From an uncultured Ignavibacteriota bacterium (GTDB lineage: Bacteria > Bacteroidota > Ignavibacteria > UBA10030 > UBA8401): a DNA stretch of 57,385 nt. Shown piece by piece: positions 52,426 through 57,385 of the stretch. How positions within the stretch are numbered: position 1 is the stretch's first letter; every line of letters begins with the position of its first letter. Under the pieces are notes generated by a model. That model saw only the letters and a list, made by a program, of their open reading frames with translations. It did not search any database and had not been told where the DNA came from. Where the stretch lies: assembly GCA_903884005.1 (NCBI GenBank), contig CAISDA010000065.1, positions 1-57,385 on the forward strand, read 5' to 3'. The position numbers and the translations under genes were made by a program.

Positions 52426-54360
52426 ATGAAAATTATTTCTTCCGCTGCATTGCTCACAGTCGTACTCTTCTTCATCACAGAAACACAGGCGCAGGTTCCT
52501 TCGGCCATTATCGATCCGGCGGAACGGGGCTACACGCTGCAGCCGGAACAGCGCGCATATGCGCTGACGCAGCGGCAACTGTATCCCTCGGTGATCTTTT
52601 CGGCCGATGAAAAGGGACTGAAACTGGACCTCGGCGATTCGACGCTCTACGGCCGGCTCCATTACGGTCCCGCATATTTCGACTATGTCAATTCGGATTA
52701 TTATGAGGCGCGGTTCCGGTCGCGTTCGGACATCAAGAAGGGGAAGGGGCTGCTCGAGATCAATTCGTACTTCAAGAAAGAATCCCTCAGCAATGTGAAC
52801 CACTGGACGACCTCGGGCACGTTCGGATTCAGGCTCGAGCTGATGAGGATAAGAGACGGCGCCCCCGTCACGCTCGGCGTGTTCGACGGCAGGGTCGATT
52901 TCAGGAAGACCGCATCGGGATATGCGACGCCGCTGTCCATCGTCGAAGGGCCGATCGTCGGATGCATACAAAGCGACCACCCGGAGTGGATGCTGATCGG
53001 TTTCGACACCGATCGCATGTCCACCGGCATGATCGAACTCGAAGAGATCGGCGTGTATCCGGATCTGTCCGTCTCACTGCATCACGAAATTACGATCGGC
53101 AACCTCCAGCCGGCGCACCGCTACCGCTATCGCGCCGTTGCAATCGTCGGAACCGATTCTGTGATCACGCCGTGGATGTCGTTCAAGACCGCTCCCGTGA
53201 AGGGAAAAGGCACTGTCGTGTTCGCATACAGCGGCGACGGAAGAGCGACCACGGGCGGAGGCGAGAATGAATACATCGGCGTGAACCGCACTACGATCAC
53301 ACAGATCGCCAAACAGGCGTTCAGGCGCGGGACCGACTTTTTTCTCTTCGGCGGCGACATGATCGGCGGCTACACCTCCTCGGCCGAGGATTTCACGCTC
53401 ATGCTGAAGGCGTTTAAGACCACGTTCTCCGGATATATGAACTCGGTTCCCGTTTACTGCGCAGTGGGAAATCATGAAGCGCATTATTTCGGATATGCCG
53501 ATGCGCGGGGGAAAAAAGTCAATATCGACAAATACCCGTACGACAGCCTGAGCTCCGAGGCGATCATCGCCCGCGAATTCATACAGCCCTCCACGGGGCC
53601 CGATGCATACCCCGGCATGCCGACATACAAACGCAACGTGTACGGTTTTCAGTACGGCCCGGTGAAATCGATCGTGCTCAACACCGATTACTGGAACACG
53701 TCCGCCAATGCGATCAGCACGTTTGGCGGATCACCCGAGGGCTACATGCTGCCCAATCAGGTGGAATGGTTCGAGCGCGAATTGAAGGCCGCCGAAGCCG
53801 ACCCGACCGTAAAATACATCGTGCTACTCGCACACGAGCCGTTTTTTCCGAATGGGGGCCACGCGAGCGATGCAATGTGGCACTTCGGCGACAACACGGT
53901 CCGGTCCTATCGCGCCGTGAACGGCACAATGACACCATTCGACTATGGCGTGATCGACATGAGGGACAGGCTGTGGGAAGTGATCAGCCGGTCGAAAAAA
54001 GTAGCCGCCGTGCTCGGTTCGGACGAACACAATTACCACCGCTCGCTCATCACGAACACGACCCCCGTGGGCGTGCCGGAGCTCGACGACTTGAACCACG
54101 ACGGCATCCTGAACGATGGCCGGTTCTCGCCCGATGCGAAGTTCACACATCCCACATGGTTCATGGTGTGCGGAGGCGCGGGCGCGCCGTACTATACGCA
54201 GGAACCGACGCCGTGGAGCGGTGCGGTGAAAAAATTCACGGCGCAGAATAATTATTTCATTTTCACGGCGAACGAAAAAAAGATCGGACTCGAGGTCTTC
54301 AATGCGAACGGGCAGCTCCTGGACGCCGTGCCGGACCTTCTCGAAGTCAGAAAAAAATAA
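52426..54360 (+). CDS. Exported calcineurin-like metallophosphoesterase with fibronectin-like N-terminal domain
   Basis: The ATG at 52426 begins a good signal peptide (MKIISSAALLTVVLFFITETQAQ), so the ATG at 52390 is rejected. A beta-rich N-terminal region (about 30-265) ends in a purple-acid-phosphatase-like fibronectin fold (LQPAHRYRYRAVAIVG). The phosphoesterase domain follows with VFAYSGDGR, FLFGGDMIGG, VYCAVGNHEAHYFG, VLLAHEPFFPNGGH and SDEHNYHRS, the ordered metal ligands of this superfamily. Length 644 residues. No sorting domain is seen at the end. The substrate is unknown. Confidence 0.85.
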   Translation: MKIISSAALLTVVLFFITETQAQVPSAIIDPAERGYTLQPEQRAYALTQRQLYPSVIFSADEKGLKLDLGDSTLYGRLHYGPAYFDYVNSDYYEARFRSRSDIKKGKGLLEINSYFKKESLSNVNHWTTSGTFGFRLELMRIRDGAPVTLGVFDGRVDFRKTASGYATPLSIVEGPIVGCIQSDHPEWMLIGFDTDRMSTGMIELEEIGVYPDLSVSLHHEITIGNLQPAHRYRYRAVAIVGTDSVITPWMSFKTAPVKGKGTVVFAYSGDGRATTGGGENEYIGVNRTTITQIAKQAFRRGTDFFLFGGDMIGGYTSSAEDFTLMLKAFKTTFSGYMNSVPVYCAVGNHEAHYFGYADARGKKVNIDKYPYDSLSSEAIIAREFIQPSTGPDAYPGMPTYKRNVYGFQYGPVKSIVLNTDYWNTSANAISTFGGSPEGYMLPNQVEWFERELKAAEADPTVKYIVLLAHEPFFPNGGHASDAMWHFGDNTVRSYRAVNGTMTPFDYGVIDMRDRLWEVISRSKKVAAVLGSDEHNYHRSLITNTTPVGVPELDDLNHDGILNDGRFSPDAKFTHPTWFMVCGGAGAPYYTQEPTPWSGAVKKFTAQNNYFIFTANEKKIGLEVFNANGQLLDAVPDLLEVRKK

Positions 54361-54401
54361 CACTCAAGGATAAACGCCGGATCGTTAAAGGAACAATCGC
54401 C

Positions 54402-56270
54402 ATGGCTTCATCACGCAGAATCGCTGTACTCGCCCTAATATTTCTTTTTTCCGCTGCACTCAATGCCCGCGCCGAGGACCGGTTCGACGTCGGCGAACAT
54501 TATACGAAACGCGAATACTCTATTCCCATGCGGGACGGGAAAAAATTATTTACCGCCGTCTACACGCCGGTGGATACGACGCGCAACTATCCCGTGCTGA
54601 TGATGCGCACTCCGTACAGCATCGCCCCGTACGGCGCGGCAGAGTTCAAGCTGACTCTGGGCCCCTCAGACATCACGATGAAGGAAGGATACATCTTCGT
54701 GTATCAGGATGTGCGGGGAAAAATGATGAGCGAAGGGGAGTACGAAAACATCCGCCCGTATGCGGCCGTGAAGAAAATTCCAGCCGACATCGACGAGAGT
54801 TCGGACACGTACGACACGATCGACTGGCTCGTGAAGCACATTGCCCACTCGAACGGACGCGTGGGGCTCTATGGCATCTCGTATCCCGGATTTTATGCGG
54901 CGCTCGGACTCATCGATGCGCATCCGGCGCTGAAGGCCGTTTCTCCACAGGCGCCGATCGACGATTGGTTCATGGGCGACGACTTTCATCACAACGGCGC
55001 GCTCTTCCTGCTCGATGCATTCAACTTCATGTCCGGCTTCGGCCAGCACCGTGCCGAGCCCACGAAAGGATATGCGAAGGGATATGTGCATACGAATCCC
55101 GATCCGTACCGGTTCCTGCTCGGCGTGGGCGCCATCGCTAACATCAACACCCGCATTTTCAAGAACACGATCGGATTCTGGAACGACATGGCCGCACATT
55201 CTTCATACGACCAATTCTGGAAAGACCGGAACGTGGCGAGCCGCTTAACGCATGTCTCTCCCGCGGTGATGACGGTCGGCGGCCTGTTCGATGCCGAGGA
55301 TTTTTACGGCCCTTTGCACATCTATCATGCGATCGAAGAGAACAATCCCAAGGCGGCGAACACGCTCGTGGTGGGGCCGTGGTATCACGGAGGCTGGTCT
55401 CGTTCTGCAGGCGAGCAACTGGGCAATATCGGCTTCGACAGCAAGACGTCGGAATATTATCGCGACAGTATCGAGGCCGTTTTTTTCCGCTACTATTTGA
55501 AGGACGAGGGTTCGCCGACCATACCCGAGGCGCTCGTCTTTCAAACCGGATCGAATGTGTGGAGGCGCTATGCGCAGTGGCCTCCCGTACGGCTCGAGCG
55601 CAAGAAACTGTATTTCAATGAGAATGGAACATTGTCGTTCCTTCCCCCCGAAGGCGGATCGGCGTTCGACGACTACGTGAGCGACCCGAACCACCCCGTG
55701 CCGTACACATCAGAGATACATACGAACCGCAACCGCGAGTTCATGACGGAAGACCAGCGCTTCGCGTTTTACAGGCCCGATGTCGTGTCGTATGAGACGC
55801 ATATACTGGACGACGACCTGACTCTCACAGGCCCGATCACAGTGAACCTGAACGTCTCGACCACGGGCACCGACGCCGACTTTATCGTGAAACTCATCGA
55901 TGTGCTGCCCGACGATGCGAAGCCCTCGGTTGCGCACCCCGTCTATTCGCCGATGGGCGGATATCAAATGCCCGTGCGCATGGACGTCATGCGCGGCAAG
56001 TTCCGCAACAGTTTCGAGAAGCCCGAGCCCTTTACGCCCAATGCCGTGACACAGGTGCGCTACACGTTGAACGACATCAACCACTGCTTCCGCGCGGGGC
56101 ACAAGATCATGGTGCAGGTGCAATCCAGCTGGTTCCCGCTCGTGGACCGGAACCCGCAGACATTCGTCGATATCTACCATGCGGCGGATGCCGATTACCG
56201 GAAAGCTACGCACAGAATTTATCACACGCCGGAGGCTCCGTCGTTCCTGGAAGTCGGTCTCGTTAAATAG
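54402..56270 (+). CDS. Exported CocE/NonD family hydrolase (S15, alpha-amino-acid ester hydrolase-like)
   Basis: A 622-residue protein with signal peptide (VLALIFLFSAALNARA). Domains: alpha/beta hydrolase with cap (about 30-400) and a C-terminal jelly-roll (about 410-620) typical of the X-Pro dipeptidyl-peptidase/cocaine esterase family. The nucleophile is in LYGISYPGFYAALG (Ser about 161), the Asp in VGGLFDAEDFYG and the His in VGPWYHGGWSR. YQDVRGKMMSEGEY is the usual oxyanion Tyr region. Family members cleave amino-acid esters, acyl amides or N-terminal dipeptides. It follows the metallophosphoesterase by 41 bp and may be cotranscribed. Confidence 0.9.
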   Translation: MASSRRIAVLALIFLFSAALNARAEDRFDVGEHYTKREYSIPMRDGKKLFTAVYTPVDTTRNYPVLMMRTPYSIAPYGAAEFKLTLGPSDITMKEGYIFVYQDVRGKMMSEGEYENIRPYAAVKKIPADIDESSDTYDTIDWLVKHIAHSNGRVGLYGISYPGFYAALGLIDAHPALKAVSPQAPIDDWFMGDDFHHNGALFLLDAFNFMSGFGQHRAEPTKGYAKGYVHTNPDPYRFLLGVGAIANINTRIFKNTIGFWNDMAAHSSYDQFWKDRNVASRLTHVSPAVMTVGGLFDAEDFYGPLHIYHAIEENNPKAANTLVVGPWYHGGWSRSAGEQLGNIGFDSKTSEYYRDSIEAVFFRYYLKDEGSPTIPEALVFQTGSNVWRRYAQWPPVRLERKKLYFNENGTLSFLPPEGGSAFDDYVSDPNHPVPYTSEIHTNRNREFMTEDQRFAFYRPDVVSYETHILDDDLTLTGPITVNLNVSTTGTDADFIVKLIDVLPDDAKPSVAHPVYSPMGGYQMPVRMDVMRGKFRNSFEKPEPFTPNAVTQVRYTLNDINHCFRAGHKIMVQVQSSWFPLVDRNPQTFVDIYHAADADYRKATHRIYHTPEAPSFLEVGLVK

Positions 56271-56276
56271 CGCGAT

Positions 56277-56378
56277 CTGTTCGCCAACGGCAAATTCTCT
56301 TCTCGAAATAACTCGCTGTCGTTGCATCGGTGCGATGTAGGGCGAGATGGTATCTCGCCCGCACCGCGTGCGCGGTGC
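56277..56378 (+). repeat. Dispersed palindromic repeat, copy 3, with long shared flank
   Basis: 56277-56340 matches the minus strand of 51998-52062 over about 60 bp. It is followed directly by the palindrome GGGCGAGAT-ggt-ATCTCGCCC (56340-56360) and the hairpin GCACCGC-gtgc-GCGGTGC (56361-56378). The order flank, palindrome, hairpin probably shows the full element of about 100 bp. Confidence 0.88.
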
Positions 56379-56445
56379 AAGTTTTTCGGTATAGTTACGT
56401 AAGGGTGATGCGGCGCGGCTCCATAACGCTGGCGACAAATACTGC

Positions 56446-56469
56446 GAAAAAAATCCCGCGTGTACGCGG
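56446..56469 (-). terminator. Second hairpin with T run, downstream of dinB
   Basis: On the minus strand a CCGCG-taca-CGCGG hairpin is followed by GA and seven T. It may back up the stronger dinB terminator. Confidence 0.5.
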
Positions 56470-56495
56470 CCTGGAAATCGTCAATTGGGCTGCAT

Positions 56496-56519
56496 AAAAA
56501 AAGCCGCCCGAGGGCGGCT
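56496..56519 (-). terminator. Rho-independent terminator of dinB
   Basis: On the minus strand AGCCGCC and GGCGGCT form a stem with a 4-nt loop followed by seven T (56496-56502 on the plus strand are A). It lies 28 bp after the dinB stop codon. Confidence 0.88.
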
Positions 56520-56547
56520 CTGCTTGCCGGTCGGCAACCGTGTTGTC

Positions 56548-57045
56548 CTACATGTTGCTCTCATCGGCCGAAGGGCCGTAGATCGAGGGTACCGCCACAT
56601 CATTCAACCGCAAATAGACGCCCAGCTGCGCCCGGTGATGGATAAGATGGTTCATCATAAACGACCGGATGACGGCAATTTTCGGCATCGTGAATATCAC
56701 TGTCTCTCCGTTTTTCAACGACCACGTCTTGAAAAAATCCTCGTCGTGCGCATTGACCAGTGCCGTTCGTGCCTCCGCGGCAGACTTTTCGAACACCGCC
56801 AAGACGTCGTTCCTGTTTTGAATGGCGTATTGCGGGAAGGGCGCCGTCACATCGAGATGATCCGAATTCAGCGTGGTGTTCAGCCACGACGGCAGTGTCG
56901 CGACATGCACTGCGAGCTTTTGGAGCGTGAACGATTTAGCGTGAGGCTTCCACGCGAATTTATCTTCGGGGATGCGTTCGAGCGTCTTTCGTGTATTGTT
57001 CATTTCCATGTCGAATTCAGGTAAAAGCATTTCGCTGATGTTCAT
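56548..57045 (-). CDS. DinB/DUF664 family putative metal-dependent protein
   Basis: A 165-residue four-helix-bundle protein of the DinB/YfiT type. Metal ligands fit the family: His in KLAVHVATLPSW and the pair in MMNHLIHHRAQLGVYLRL. NISEMLLPEFDMEMNNTRKTL and RIPEDKFAWKPHAKS are typical. GGAGG 6 nt upstream supports the ATG at 57045; the open frame continues upstream through the TG repeat and the insertion-sequence end, which cannot be coding. Possible roles include thiol-dependent transferase activity. It is transcribed away from the IS element. Confidence 0.88.
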   Translation of the reverse strand: MNISEMLLPEFDMEMNNTRKTLERIPEDKFAWKPHAKSFTLQKLAVHVATLPSWLNTTLNSDHLDVTAPFPQYAIQNRNDVLAVFEKSAAEARTALVNAHDEDFFKTWSLKNGETVIFTMPKIAVIRSFMMNHLIHHRAQLGVYLRLNDVAVPSIYGPSADESNM

Positions 57046-57057
57046 CTGTTCCTCCAA

Positions 57058-57073
57058 TGTGTGTGTGTGTGTG
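57058..57073. repeat. (TG)8 dinucleotide repeat in the dinB leader
   Basis: Eight TG units lie directly upstream of the dinB ribosome site (CA repeat in the transcript). It is outside the coding sequence; slippage here could change the distance to the promoter. Confidence 0.9.
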
Positions 57074-57120
57074 CAGTGAGCTGCCTGCGATGACGTTCGC
57101 GAACGGTGTTCGTGAACCAG

Positions 57121-57385
57121 TAGTGTCCTGTTAAGAGAATTTGCATCTCTGTAAGTAGCTGAATTAAAACCGATTATAGCATTTTGTAGTTTTTTCGATT
57201 TGAATTTCATTGCTCCAAAAATGGTATTTTTATTTTTCCCCCTGACCATTTTTACGGAGCTTTGGCATGAATGTTGGGAGAACGGTTTTTTCTCAGTTGA
57301 CGGACTTTATCAATGACTATGTTTTTATTTCAATGGTCGATCAACACAACGGCAACAATCGCGTTCGACACTTTACATGCTGGGA
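57121..57385 (+). mobile_element. Left end of an IS4-family insertion sequence, truncated by the window
   Basis: The transposase start at 57267 and the AT-rich leader before it show an IS end. The terminus is probably near TAGTGTCCTGTTAAG (57121-57135), a sequence typical for such ends, but the other end and any target duplication lie outside the window. The base composition drops sharply compared with the flanking genes. Confidence 0.65.
57267..57385 (+). CDS. IS4-family transposase, N-terminal fragment (DUF4372)
   Basis: The frame is open to the end of the window and gives 39 residues: MNVGRTVFSQLTDFI, then FISMVDQHNGNNRVRHFTCW. This is the DUF4372 N-terminal domain of IS4/IS5-like transposases (family pattern VFxQLxxF ... 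YxG ... RxFSCW). GGAG lies about 8 nt upstream of the ATG. The catalytic DDE domain is outside the window, so it is not known whether the element is intact. Confidence 0.88.
   Translation, partial: MNVGRTVFSQLTDFINDYVFISMVDQHNGNNRVRHFTCW

Overview
The window looks like chromosomal DNA of a moderately GC-rich member of the Fibrobacteres-Chlorobi-Bacteroidetes (FCB) group, perhaps an Ignavibacteria- or Kapabacteria-like lineage. The evidence is a secreted protein ending in a type IX-style sorting domain with the NYPNPFNPST motif, a DUF3078 outer-membrane protein, weak or absent Shine-Dalgarno sites before many genes, and a DUF4372-type IS4 transposase. This lineage call is inference.

Layout. 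1-9397: a sensory block with the end of a CheW, cheR, cheB and cheD, two hybrid histidine kinases and a stand-alone receiver. 9612-21185: one long, tightly overlapping surface-polysaccharide operon (TolC-like protein, Wzz/tyrosine-kinase-like protein, Wzx flippase, five glycosyltransferases, a Wzy/ligase-like membrane protein and a hidden 29-residue membrane peptide). 21445-23824: an MBOAT acyltransferase with an SGNH-like partner, closed by a strong terminator. 24053-26026: mscL, a DUF3078 protein and a beta-carbonic anhydrase. 26045-27096: a gene-poor stretch with a probable gene remnant and tRNA-Glu and tRNA-His. 27307-34580: PAP2 membrane protein and ksgA on the minus strand, then a 7TM-HD phosphohydrolase, xerD-like recombinase, orphan DNA methyltransferase and DUF1611 protein. 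34843-41990: adenosine-specific kinase, aspartokinase, aspartate-semialdehyde dehydrogenase, a secreted esterase, a TPR protein and a Tat-exported LD-carboxypeptidase.

42114-51800 is the most unusual part. It holds lysA, a GntR/FCD regulator behind a perfect palindromic operator, a diaminopimelate-dehydrogenase-like enzyme, an unrecognised 143-residue protein, a fold-type-I PLP enzyme, a strong internal terminator, a 78-residue protein, a cobalamin protein that reads as a rearranged lysine/ornithine aminomutase (B12 domain first, barrel second), a P-loop protein that could be its reactivase, a mutarotase-like protein and a YbaK-like deacylase. Together they look like a coenzyme-B12-dependent diamino-acid pathway that does not match the lysine- or ornithine-fermentation clusters I know.

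52132-57385: a LapA-like membrane protein, two exported hydrolases, a DinB protein and the left end of an IS4-family element that runs off the window. Three copies of a palindromic dispersed repeat (49360, 51913, 56340) lie between genes in the right-hand part; two share a further 60-65 bp flank. All family assignments come from reading motifs; no database search was run.
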